From Candidatus Poribacteria bacterium (GTDB taxonomy: Bacteria; Poribacteria; WGA-4E; WGA-3G): a DNA stretch of 64,000 nucleotides. Position 1 is the stretch's first letter. Each line of letters opens with the position of its first letter. The translations under genes were made by a program, and so were the position numbers. The stretch covers positions 1 through 64,000 of the forward strand of contig JAJEIP010000114.1 of the NCBI GenBank assembly GCA_022827885.1, in the 5' to 3' direction. The notes beneath the pieces were generated by a model. It ran no database searches. It saw only the letters and a program-made list of their open reading frames with translations, and was not told the DNA's origin. Below, piece after piece: positions 16,735-26,044 of the stretch.

Positions 16735-19700
16735 CTATTCCACGACCAACACTTTTCCGACAACGTTGGCGCGATTTCCAGCTGAATTGATAGCTTCCAA
16801 CCTGAAGATATAGAGTCCCCGTGCGACAGGGGTGCCCGCTTGATTCTCCAAATTCCATTTCACCAACTGATCATTGCGCTGCCCCGATACAACATCCGGA
16901 TACGTTTGTGAGAGTATCATGTCTCCACCCCAATCGTAGATACTCAGTGTGAGTTCAATCGTGTCTCCCCGTGGCACATTGACATCAAAGGAGAAGAAAG
17001 CAACATCCCGTTTTGAAAGTCGGAGTGGGTTTGGCCATCCAAAAGTCGACCCTCGGAAAGTGAGAGACACAGACATCGTATACTCGCCAATGTCGTAAAC
17101 CTCGTAGTTCCCCGCATTGTCGGTGACCCGGACATCCAAGTCGTATTCACCGGAACGTGTTGGCAAAAAGTCAATGGACCAGACGCTCCACGGCTCCTGT
17201 TCCGCATCGCTATCATCAACAACCGGAACAGGTTCTATAGGTTGTTTGTCAGGTCCAATGCCGACGATCTCAACGAGCCACACGCCAGACGCTGGGACTG
17301 TCATTTCGTCTTGACCGATCCGCTGCGTGCCACTTGGGTCGGTGGCTGTGCCTTCCAATGGCAATGCTTTATCGGTGAGTTCGGTTTCACCCCCATCGCT
17401 CGTTAGCGTGGCAGTCGGCACGGTAGTTTCATACAGAAATTCGGTGGTCAGTGAATCAGTCGGTGCGAATCCGAGGAGTTCGGAGTCATTTCCGATACTT
17501 ATAACTGTGACTTTATAAACGCCTTGGACGGTAAGTCCGTCGGATTTGAAAACGAGGGTGTCCACGCCGTTCTGCTGCGTACTACCAGAAATCTCCGAGC
17601 CATCCGGACTTCGCACCACAATCTTCGATTGTGCCAAGTTGACCCCTAATCCAGTGTCAAAGATATTCGCCTGGATGACAACACCGCCAGTTGTGGAGAC
17701 CGCAGTCGGGTAATATTCCGCATTGATGTCAACAAGGAGGGGTGCCTCATTGATAAGCAATGTGCCCGAGTCAATCATCGGTGGACTGGTATCGTAGATG
17801 AAGACCTTTTCATAAGGTTTATCGTCGTTCCCTGCTCGGTCTTTCGGGTTAAGGGTGATCCGATATTCACCATCTGCGGACCCGTTGTCTGCGAGTGGCA
17901 CCGTCAGCCGGAACGTGAGGTTGTCTTCTCCATCGTCAGAGATGCGTCCCGAAATCTTGGCTGGATTCGGTGAGAGACGTTCAAAGGTTAACCATTCCTC
18001 ATCAAGGTTGTCCCAATCAATGCCAGACGTTTCATCCGTAAGATTGACGTGAATCTCTGTCAGAGAGTTATTAACTTCGGGTTGTGCGACAACAAGGTTA
18101 ATCACTTCATCAGATTCAATTTCAGGTGCCTGTGTGTCGTAGGTAAAGGTTAATCGCTGCAGTTCACCTGCGCGTCCAGACGCACTAATAGGGGTGAACT
18201 CAATCGTATAAACCCCATCTTCGGAACCGTCGGTAGCGAGTGGACGCACCAGGTTATAGATTAACTGATCATTTGTGCGCTCCAGCTGCCCTGCGACGAC
18301 CTGAGTGGTGGGATTTAGTAAACGAAGTGTTGACAGATGATTTTCGTCATCGGTTTCGAGCGTTACTTCTATCTGCTCCACTTCCTCATTCATAAACGCT
18401 TCATCCGCTGGTGCTGTCACGGGTTCCGTTGAAAGGATAGTCGGTAAGCGTCTTGACAGGATAAAACTCTGTCTAAAATCGGTAGCGCCTCCATTGCCTG
18501 CGCGATCAACGGCTTGCACACGGATAACATATCGACCATCTTCAATAAGCTGACGGGTCGTGAGCGTTAACGCCGTTTCGCCATCACTGACGAGTTCACC
18601 TGATATTTCAGTGCCATTTGGATTAATCAACGTCACCGTAGTCCCCGTCCAGTCAATACCACTACCGCCGTCATCATTGAGCTTCACTTGTATCTCCGTA
18701 ACATCCTCCGTAAGTAGGGCACCATCGGAGGGCACTGTACTCACTAATGTTGGGGCTTGGGTATCATAGACAATCAAGTGCTCAATCGTGTAAAGATTCC
18801 CCGCCTTGTCTGCCAACTCAACAAGGATAGTGTATTCCCCATCCATACTGCCATCGAGCGGTAACGGTTGGTCTAACGTGAGGAAGAGTTGGTTTTCAGT
18901 ATCGTTCGTGAGTTGTGCCGGGACCAAACTCCCCTCCGCATCGTGGAGGGTGACCGTCTGATCGGACAGTTCGAGATCTGCGGGACCGATATCTGCGACA
19001 GTGAAGTTGAATTGTGTTAAACTCTGGCTGATATAGGTAACGGGTTGACTCAAATTGATTGGACTTGGACCAGCGGCTATAATCTCGGGTTCCTGCGTAT
19101 CATAGATAAACTCACGATATACCGTGCTTCCCTGTCTTCCCGCTTTATCAATGGGTGTAACGTATACACTATACCTTCCATCCGTAGTTCCATCCGATGT
19201 AAGGGTTACCGGTTGCCAAACGATCAAGTCTTCTCCATTGGAACCTATCGCACCGGGAACGACTGCTTCAGCAGCATCCACCACAGTAATAGTCGACCCT
19301 TCACTCCCAAGGGATAATCCTGTCTCTGTCGGGTCAAGGAGAAACGCTCCGATGCGCATATTGCTTGCGTTGACATAAACGACATCGCTGCTCGTCTCTG
19401 TCTGCGTCTGCCCAATAACAACAGCACTGACCTGCGGTAAGGGTATATCCAATATGAACCTATACGCAACGGCACCTGCCGCGGCATTGCCCGCTACATC
19501 TTGTGGTGTGACAGATAAAGTATACGTGCCAATTTGTTCCAAGTCTAAGAAACTCAGGGTAATCTGAGATACACCATCATCTTCTAACGTGAGCGGAATT
19601 GAGGGTGTAGTAGACTCACCGGATGCATCGGTCGATTCGGGTCCCATCAACGTGATCTGCGTATTGGCAAAATTAATTCGCGTCGCCTCTTCAAACTGAA

Positions 19701-22700
19701 GGGTGATACTGTTTATAGATTCCACGATCTCAGCAATCCGATTGGGGATAAGTTCCATCGGTGGCTCTGTATTCACCATGACCGAACCTAACTGAGGTGC
19801 CTTAGAATCATAGACGACGGTATATTCCGAATCCGAACGATTCCCCGCCTTATCAACGAGCGATATTTTTACGGTATACTCACCATCCACACTCCCGTCT
19901 CGGGGGAACGACGCAGGAAGTGCCAAAAAGATCTGATTCGTCAGTTCGTCATACGTCACAGCGACCGGAATATTCACCCCAGCTGCATTCATTACTTCAA
20001 GGGTCTGTTCCTCTAAATACAGATCCGCTGGACCTACGTCTTCAACAGTAAACGAGAACTGAAACTGTCTTAAAGCATTCCCGATATACGTAATAGGTTG
20101 TTGGTTAAATATCAAAGGTGTGGGCAGAGTGATGCGAGGGGCTTCCGTGTCGATCAGAAACGCGTAACGGATGGCACCGCGCGCCGTATTCCCGAGGATA
20201 TCCTGCGGTATTATCGACAACGTATAGGAACCGTCTTCTATTAACTCAACAAAACGGATAGCAAGTTGCGTGGCACTATAAACAGAGACATTGGTCGGAA
20301 TCGTCCCTGCCGGTCCTGTTAACTCGACCACAGTATCAGCAAAGTCAATATCGGTTAAGAGACTTTCCGGTGGAATGTCCCCTTCTTGCTGATTGCTGAC
20401 CACTAAGGGTTTCCGATCATCCGCATTAAAAGTTACGATGATTTGCGAAAAATTCTCGGTAAGTGTTGCGATGGTATCCGCGGAGAGTTCGGGACGAGTG
20501 TCGATCGCCACATGGACGCTTTCCACTTCTGGAACTTGCGTGTCCACAACGAAAGAGAACTGCTCTGTAAAGCTTTGCCCAGCAAAATCGATAAACGTCG
20601 CAGTGATGGTGTATTCACCATCATCCGTTCCATCAGGACGGAGAGCGGCTTCAGTCGTCCAGGTTAATGTACCGACTTCATTGTGTTCAAGGGGTCTTTG
20701 TGGAACCAGAACACCCTGGGGATTTCTAACAGTCACGGTTGACGCATCAAAATCGACACCCGCACCGATATAATCTATCAGCTCAACAACAATCGTCGGT
20801 AAACCGTTGAGGGTTGACGTTTCAGGCATCACTAACCGGACTTCAGGTTCATGCTTCTGGCTGACGAGATAAAACTCCCGGACAACAGCAACCCCCGTGT
20901 TGCCTGCGCGGTCAGTCGGAGATACTCTAATTGCATAGGTCCCATCGTCTGAACCGTCTAACGCAATCGATGCCGCGAGTGTCAGTATAACTGTATCTGC
21001 ACCGTTGCTTGTGATATTCACAGGCACTTCTGCCTCACCGTGAGTGAGTTGGAAGGTACTCTGAAGGAAATCAATGCCACTCGTTAGCTCGCTGAGTTTC
21101 ACCTCAACCTGTGATAACTCCGAGACGATTTCATTCGCTGCTGGTACTGTAGAAACGAGTGCGGGAATTTGGGTGTCTAAAACGATCGGAAATTCCCGTG
21201 TGAAGCGGCGTCCGGTAAAATCTACAAATGTTGCCGTTATGGTGTATTGACCATCTGCACTCCCATCACGGGCGATGCGTGCGGCCGGAGTCCAGGTCAA
21301 GGTCCATATCGAGGAATCGGGGTTGTAAACATCTTCTACGGTGCGTTCGGAGTCTACTTGTGGCACGAGAGTCCCTTGAGGGTTTTTGAGGGTCACCGTT
21401 GACGCATCGACATTGATACCCGCACCGATATAATCAACCAGTTCCACGGGAATCGTCGGTAAACGGTTGACTCTTGTGGTTTCAGGCATTGCCAATCGGA
21501 TTTCGGGTTCATGCCCCTGGCTGACGAAGTAGAACCCCCGTACAACAGGGAGCGTATTGAAGTCTACAAGGTCGTCGTTAGGCTTGTTGGCCGCACGGTC
21601 GCGAGGCTTGTTGCCTGCTTGGTCGACGGGAATAACTTCAATTGTGTAGGGCCCATCATCCGAACCATCTAATGCAAACGGTTTCATGAGTGTCAGTGTG
21701 AACGTATCTGTGCCGTTACTTGTAACATTCACAGGCACCTGCACTGACAGCGTTGCGTGTTCCTCAAGTGCATCCTTAAGAACATCTTCCACTGTCCCTT
21801 TCCACAGTCGAAATTCGCTTTCAATAAAATTAATACCGCTGGTTTTTTCATTGAGTTTCACCTGAACCTGTGATAACTCTGAAACGGTCTCATTGGAGGC
21901 AGGTGTTGTAGAAACGAGTGTGGGAACTTGTGTATCATAGATAAGTTGGTAATCGTAAGTTTTGGTATTGCCAGCAATATCTGTTGCCCGAACATTGAGT
22001 GTATAGGGGCCATCCTGGCTTCCATCCCGGCGGACAATGGGTTCATCGAGGACGTAAGTTAATGTGTTCTCCTCGCTATCAGTGACGACTCGTCCTTTAA
22101 GGGCATTAATACCCTCCCCAGATTTTTTCGGTGTCCCAAACACAAGCTGCGTCGATTGCCGCTCGCCGGTAAGATGCACCCCTACTCCAGAATCATCGTT
22201 AAAGGTAGCGACAAATCCATTGATTGGGAGATTATAATAAACCGTATCGCCAACCGTATAGTTAGTGAAGTCAACCGGCTCATCACCACTTGGTATGGGG
22301 CTTAACGAAACAAGGCTCGGCGCGCGGTTATCGTAAACAAATGACACACTTTGGGAAGTTGGGTTGCCCGCTTTATCAACCGCTGTAACTGTAACGGTAT
22401 ATCTACCCTCTTGGGATTCGTCCGTGCCTAACAAGGGTGACAGCAGATCCCACCGGATTCTACCACTATTAGAATCCACCGTCTGGTTTCCGGGTATAAC
22501 ATCATCAGGACCACCAGGTCCAGTGAGTTTTATTTCGGATGCTAAAGGATCTATACCGTCCGGAAGGTTATCCGTGAGCGTGGCTTCAACGAAACTAATC
22601 CGTTGGTTAACACTCCCACCGGGCACAATTGCCCTTCTGTTCGTGGAGACTCTTGCTATACGGGGCGCTACGTTATCAAAGGTGAATTCCCTTATGTTTT

Positions 22701-23568
22701 GGACCACATTCCCGGCTTTGTCCAGTAAGATGAGAATCAGGGTGTACTTTCCATTCTCATCAGGTTCGTCTAAGGGATCTGCCAAAGTAAAAGTGAGGGC
22801 GTCATTGGCGTAATTGAGGGTTCCGCGAACGACAGACTGTCGAGCATTTCTCAGGAAAATAGTGTTTCGTCTGTTACTGAGATCAATATTCTCGTCGACT
22901 CCTTCATCTATCCCTTCTACGTCAATGAATTGGAGTGGTCCCTTGATAAAACTGCCATCGGTAATCGGTTCTGGCTCTAGACCGCCCCTCGCAACGACAT
23001 CGGAAACACGCGGCGCGCTCGAATCCAACTCTACGGGATTAGATGTGAGAATATTCCCAGCAGCAGCAGCATCATCAACAATAACACGAATTCTGTACTC
23101 CCCATCTGGCAGTTGCCTGCCGTTAAGGGTGCCATCCCAAAAAAGCTCCACCGTCTCATTTGCCGACACGACTCCTTCATCAATGGTCCCCAGAAGAATA
23201 TCGCCTGCCTCGCCTTCCAGCACCCGAACGACATACGGAGCCTCGTCGTCCTCGTCATCAACAGTGAAAATAATACGCACCCTATCTGTGCCGCCTCTAA
23301 AACGGTCATCCCCACCTGCATCGACTATCAGACCGGTCAGTTCTGCCCAACCGGCAGTGGGTATCGTTAGGAGTGCGAAACAGACAAAACTGAAAAAAAA
23401 GAGAAAATTCGCTTTTTTAGTGGATTGTTTCTGGGCTGCCTTCTTTGCGGGCTGGATTCCGCAGCCCCTACGCTTCGTTTCAGGCAGGTTTTTGGTTAAT
23501 TCGGTACTGGGATTGGAGACCGGTTGGTTCTTACAAACTGCGGCATATATATATTTATTTTTTGACAC
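16735..23568 (-). CDS. giant Ig-like repeat surface protein with FlgD-like C-terminal domain
   Basis: A 2277-residue protein starting at GTG 23568 with AGGGAG six bases upstream. Residues 1-53 are a basic leader, followed by a hydrophobic signal (FLFFFSFVCFALLTIPTAGWA). About 18 Ig-like units follow; their ends repeat the pattern DGxYxIxxxxxDxAGN, for example YTVTVTAVDKAGN, YTVKISLVDKAGN and YRITLNPKDRAGN. The last 90 residues resemble a FlgD-type Ig domain (LTLSIYDWGGDMI ... ARGLYIFRLEAINSAGNRANVVGKVLVVE split here), the fold of many type IX sorting domains. It is probably a secreted or surface adhesin-like fibre. Part of the leader is encoded by a hairpin repeat. The PorV-like gene lies downstream. 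Confidence 0.85.
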   Translation of the reverse strand: MSKNKYIYAAVCKNQPVSNPSTELTKNLPETKRRGCGIQPAKKAAQKQSTKKANFLFFFSFVCFALLTIPTAGWAELTGLIVDAGGDDRFRGGTDRVRIIFTVDDEDDEAPYVVRVLEGEAGDILLGTIDEGVVSANETVELFWDGTLNGRQLPDGEYRIRVIVDDAAAAGNILTSNPVELDSSAPRVSDVVARGGLEPEPITDGSFIKGPLQFIDVEGIDEGVDENIDLSNRRNTIFLRNARQSVVRGTLNYANDALTFTLADPLDEPDENGKYTLILILLDKAGNVVQNIREFTFDNVAPRIARVSTNRRAIVPGGSVNQRISFVEATLTDNLPDGIDPLASEIKLTGPGGPDDVIPGNQTVDSNSGRIRWDLLSPLLGTDESQEGRYTVTVTAVDKAGNPTSQSVSFVYDNRAPSLVSLSPIPSGDEPVDFTNYTVGDTVYYNLPINGFVATFNDDSGVGVHLTGERQSTQLVFGTPKKSGEGINALKGRVVTDSEENTLTYVLDEPIVRRDGSQDGPYTLNVRATDIAGNTKTYDYQLIYDTQVPTLVSTTPASNETVSELSQVQVKLNEKTSGINFIESEFRLWKGTVEDVLKDALEEHATLSVQVPVNVTSNGTDTFTLTLMKPFALDGSDDGPYTIEVIPVDQAGNKPRDRAANKPNDDLVDFNTLPVVRGFYFVSQGHEPEIRLAMPETTRVNRLPTIPVELVDYIGAGINVDASTVTLKNPQGTLVPQVDSERTVEDVYNPDSSIWTLTWTPAARIARDGSADGQYTITATFVDFTGRRFTREFPIVLDTQIPALVSTVPAANEIVSELSQVEVKLSELTSGIDFLQSTFQLTHGEAEVPVNITSNGADTVILTLAASIALDGSDDGTYAIRVSPTDRAGNTGVAVVREFYLVSQKHEPEVRLVMPETSTLNGLPTIVVELIDYIGAGVDFDASTVTVRNPQGVLVPQRPLEHNEVGTLTWTTEAALRPDGTDDGEYTITATFIDFAGQSFTEQFSFVVDTQVPEVESVHVAIDTRPELSADTIATLTENFSQIIVTFNADDRKPLVVSNQQEGDIPPESLLTDIDFADTVVELTGPAGTIPTNVSVYSATQLAIRFVELIEDGSYTLSIIPQDILGNTARGAIRYAFLIDTEAPRITLPTPLIFNQQPITYIGNALRQFQFSFTVEDVGPADLYLEEQTLEVMNAAGVNIPVAVTYDELTNQIFLALPASFPRDGSVDGEYTVKISLVDKAGNRSDSEYTVVYDSKAPQLGSVMVNTEPPMELIPNRIAEIVESINSITLQFEEATRINFANTQITLMGPESTDASGESTTPSIPLTLEDDGVSQITLSFLDLEQIGTYTLSVTPQDVAGNAAAGAVAYRFILDIPLPQVSAVVIGQTQTETSSDVVYVNASNMRIGAFLLDPTETGLSLGSEGSTITVVDAAEAVVPGAIGSNGEDLIVWQPVTLTSDGTTDGRYSVYVTPIDKAGRQGSTVYREFIYDTQEPEIIAAGPSPINLSQPVTYISQSLTQFNFTVADIGPADLELSDQTVTLHDAEGSLVPAQLTNDTENQLFLTLDQPLPLDGSMDGEYTILVELADKAGNLYTIEHLIVYDTQAPTLVSTVPSDGALLTEDVTEIQVKLNDDGGSGIDWTGTTVTLINPNGTEISGELVSDGETALTLTTRQLIEDGRYVIRVQAVDRAGNGGATDFRQSFILSRRLPTILSTEPVTAPADEAFMNEEVEQIEVTLETDDENHLSTLRLLNPTTQVVAGQLERTNDQLIYNLVRPLATDGSEDGVYTIEFTPISASGRAGELQRLTFTYDTQAPEIESDEVINLVVAQPEVNNSLTEIHVNLTDETSGIDWDNLDEEWLTFERLSPNPAKISGRISDDGEDNLTFRLTVPLADNGSADGEYRITLNPKDRAGNDDKPYEKVFIYDTSPPMIDSGTLLINEAPLLVDINAEYYPTAVSTTGGVVIQANIFDTGLGVNLAQSKIVVRSPDGSEISGSTQQNGVDTLVFKSDGLTVQGVYKVTVISIGNDSELLGFAPTDSLTTEFLYETTVPTATLTSDGGETELTDKALPLEGTATDPSGTQRIGQDEMTVPASGVWLVEIVGIGPDKQPIEPVPVVDDSDAEQEPWSVWSIDFLPTRSGEYDLDVRVTDNAGNYEVYDIGEYTMSVSLTFRGSTFGWPNPLRLSKRDVAFFSFDVNVPRGDTIELTLSIYDWGGDMILSQTYPDVVSGQRNDQLVKWNLENQAGTPVARGLYIFRLEAINSAGNRANVVGKVLVVE
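23441..23535 (-). repeat. interspersed hairpin repeat inside coding sequence
   Basis: On the minus strand the region contains GTAGGGGCTGCGG and its partner (GGGCTGCGGAATCCAGCCC forms a stem), preceded by ACCGAATTAACCAAAAACCTGCC. The last block shares ACCGAATTAA and AAAACCTGCC with non-coding sequence near 30750-30791. It encodes part of the leader before the signal peptide of the giant protein. Confidence 0.5.
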
Positions 23569-23618
23569 TCGTTTCTCCCTGCTTGTCGCGAGTCCGAAGG
23601 TAACTAAAGGAGAATAGA

Positions 23619-23713
23619 AGTCAGCAATCAGCAGTCAGCATACCCCACAGTGAGCGTTACAAGCGGTTTCCCGCATGCGGATATCCTCTTTTAGACTGAT
23701 AACTGATAACTAT
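23619..23713. repeat. CAGTTNTC-type hairpin repeat in a 339-base gap
   Basis: GTCAGCAATCAGCAGTCAGC at the left and CCTCTTTTAGACTGATAACTGATAACT at the right form imperfect arms around a GC-rich centre (AAGCGGTTTCCCGCATGCGG). This is the main content of the gap 23569-23907; the remainder is AT-rich and I see no gene in it. Confidence 0.6.
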
Positions 23714-23907
23714 TAAGGATTGATTGCTTTCGATTTTTTTGATTTCATGTTCTTGGGGAATAGACCTGCAATAAGCATCCCCTTATTTTGATTAGACGCA
23801 GAAACTTCAATTAGGTTGATAAAATTATAGAGACGCCAGCGGAACGAAACGCCGTTACAATGCGCGGTTAACTGTCAATCGCGCATTGTAATTTGTAGGC
23901 AAAGTGT

Positions 23908-24915
23908 CTAACCGACATCACCAGTGGCGACCATCGTCAGCAACGCAGAATCGTCCACTGTCAGAGGTAAATCAATCCTTGCGCGCTGTCGGCTCGACTG
24001 ATACGTCGCGAAAATGAGTTCAGTTGCCTGAAGTGCTTTCCGACCACTGAGTTCCGGCTCACGTCCCGTCTTTACACCGTGAACAAGGTCGAGGACAGAG
24101 AGTGTTGTTGCGTCGCGCTCAGCGGCTAAACCACTTAAATCAGGCGCTTCCCATCCGTCTCCATCCTCGCGGAGCATCCGTATCGGTGTCCCACGCCCGC
24201 CGACATCAATGATGCCTTTCGTGCCGATGAGACGATTGGAGAAGCCACTTAAAGACGCATCTCCCGTCGCGAGCAGCCCTTCAACGCCGTTCTTCCAGCG
24301 AATCCATGAGACCCCACTCGTCTCAACCTGAACACCGAAGACCGTCTTTTCTTCCGCTACATCTATTTGACCGATAACCCAATCAACAGGTTCGTCATTA
24401 TTGTAGAAAAAGAACATATCGAACCAGTGCGTCCCCCAGTCCAGTAAATTTGGGCAGGCGGCTTCGAGTCGACGCAATTCACCGATCGCGCCTTCGTTCG
24501 CCAAGCGTTTCGCTTTGACGAACTGCGCACCGAAACGGCGTTGATGACAGAACGTTATCACTACGTTGTTATCAACACATGATTGATAAAGCGCCTTCGC
24601 ATCCCCCCAAGTCGGTGCCATCGGTTTCTCACAATGGATGGCTCTAATCCCACTCTTGGCAGCGGCGATTACCATGTCCCTATGGAGTTCGATCCAAGTG
24701 CAGACGCTGACGAAATCCAAGGATTCCGTATCCAGCATCTCCTGATAACTTTCATAGGTGTTAGGGACCTTAAACTCTTCAGCGAAAGCGTTTCGGGCAT
24801 CTTCTACCGGATCGGAACAGGCGACAATCTCCACATCGGGGGATGCCTGATACCCGCGTGCATGTGAGCGACCACGTCCGCCACAACCAATAACGCCTGC
24901 TTTAAAAGTTGCCAT
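23908..24915 (-). CDS. Gfo/Idh/MocA-family oxidoreductase
   Basis: A 335-residue NAD(P)-dependent oxidoreductase. The N-terminal Rossmann motif is AGVIGCGGRGRSHARGY, and the family's conserved segment with the catalytic-region lysine appears as IHCEKPM. The C-terminal half is the alpha/beta dimerisation and substrate domain. Enzymes of this family oxidise or reduce sugars, inositols or related compounds. Its place downstream of a sulfatase and an Ldh2-type dehydrogenase suggests a role in breaking down a sulfated sugar; the substrate is unknown. The start is preceded by AAGGAGTAATTAAAAA, the recurrent leader of this genome. Confidence 0.88.
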   Translation of the reverse strand: MATFKAGVIGCGGRGRSHARGYQASPDVEIVACSDPVEDARNAFAEEFKVPNTYESYQEMLDTESLDFVSVCTWIELHRDMVIAAAKSGIRAIHCEKPMAPTWGDAKALYQSCVDNNVVITFCHQRRFGAQFVKAKRLANEGAIGELRRLEAACPNLLDWGTHWFDMFFFYNNDEPVDWVIGQIDVAEEKTVFGVQVETSGVSWIRWKNGVEGLLATGDASLSGFSNRLIGTKGIIDVGGRGTPIRMLREDGDGWEAPDLSGLAAERDATTLSVLDLVHGVKTGREPELSGRKALQATELIFATYQSSRQRARIDLPLTVDDSALLTMVATGDVG

Positions 24916-24995
24916 TTTTTAATTACTCCTTCTTTTAACTATTCCTTGCAGTCCGGTCAAATTATTAACAGGCGAGATAACCTCGCCGACACAAT

Positions 24996-25964
24996 CTAAC
25001 ACGTTAATTGATTTACAAGTGCGTCCTCTAAATGGATACCCTTAGCGAGGTGTACTTCTCTTTGACGATAGGCACGTTCGCCTGGAATCAGGATTTCCGC
25101 AACCCCTGCTTCTCGTCGATTCTCTTTGACGCGCGCAATGAGGGTATCGACTTCCGTCTTGAACTGGGGCAATGGAACAAAACTTGTTGGGTCTATCGCA
25201 ACAATGAGTAAGCCGTAGTTTTTACCGGGAGGCGGGATTGTAGCAGCGTTGACCAAAGCACCCGCAAGGATTTGTGTAATGAGCGCAAGCCCAAACCCTT
25301 TATGCCCACCGAACGGACGAACACTCCCCTTCAACGCCGCATCAGCATCCGTGGTTGGTTCGCCCTCCGGACTAAAGGCGATCCCTTCAGCAATTAAGGT
25401 GCCCTCCTGCATGGCGACGAGCAGATCGCCATTGGTAATCGCAGCAGTAGACATATCGAAGAGAAGTGGGACTGTGTTGGATGGGATTCCAACAGCGATT
25501 GGATTGGTGCCTAAAATGGCTTCGGTTCCGCCCTCAGGCGTAATTCGGGGGAGACAGTCAACAAAGAGCAGTCCGATGACATCCGCCTTTCGTGCCATAT
25601 CGACGTAGTATCCTGCCATACCACAATGCGATGTATTGTGAACACCGACGATGCTTGCCCCGCTCTGTTTTGCGCGTTCAATGGCGAGCGCCATTGCACG
25701 ATAAGCGACGAGGTAACCCGGTTGATTTCCACCATCAATCCGCAGGCAGGGTCCTGTTTCCGCGTCAATCTGGATGTCGGTTCGTTCACCCTGTTCATAG
25801 CGACTTTTAATTCCGGTTAATCGGATAAAGCCGTGTGTTTTTCGCCCGCGGAGTTCTGCTTCCAACAGGATATCTGCAATAATGGCGGCATCCGTTGATG
25901 GCACGCCGCTTTCTGCCAAAAAAGTTTCCGCAAGCTGCCGCGCATCAGTGATCGAAATATGCAC
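24996..25964 (-). CDS. Ldh2-family (malate/L-lactate/ureidoglycolate-type) dehydrogenase
   Basis: NAD(P)-dependent dehydrogenase of the non-Rossmann Ldh2/ComC fold. Landmarks are RGRKTHGFIRL, the segment SHCGMAGYYVDMA with the catalytic histidine, LGTNPIAVGIP and PFGGHKGFGLALITQILAGA. GTG 25964 is chosen as start because GGAG lies eight bases before it and it begins the family's normal N-terminus (HISITDARQLAETFL); a longer frame to 26066 would overlap the sulfatase end. It is probably cotranscribed with the sulfatase upstream and the Gfo-type gene downstream. The exact 2-hydroxy-acid or sugar-acid substrate is not determined. Confidence 0.82.
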   Translation of the reverse strand: MHISITDARQLAETFLAESGVPSTDAAIIADILLEAELRGRKTHGFIRLTGIKSRYEQGERTDIQIDAETGPCLRIDGGNQPGYLVAYRAMALAIERAKQSGASIVGVHNTSHCGMAGYYVDMARKADVIGLLFVDCLPRITPEGGTEAILGTNPIAVGIPSNTVPLLFDMSTAAITNGDLLVAMQEGTLIAEGIAFSPEGEPTTDADAALKGSVRPFGGHKGFGLALITQILAGALVNAATIPPPGKNYGLLIVAIDPTSFVPLPQFKTEVDTLIARVKENRREAGVAEILIPGERAYRQREVHLAKGIHLEDALVNQLTC

Positions 25965-26044
25965 GTTGTCGCTCCATTTCTTCAAATAGCAATTTGATTC
26001 AGATTCTTCCCACCTTATGGGACAAGCAGCACAACCGTGACGAT

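Noticed and set aside
22814-23617. 267-residue frame on the plus strand
   Set aside because: Serine/proline-rich complement of the giant Ig-repeat gene; a shadow frame.
12271-23713. CRISPR array from repeated CAGTTATC units
   Set aside because: Units are short and degenerate, arranged as inverted arms with no regular spacers, and no cas genes are present.
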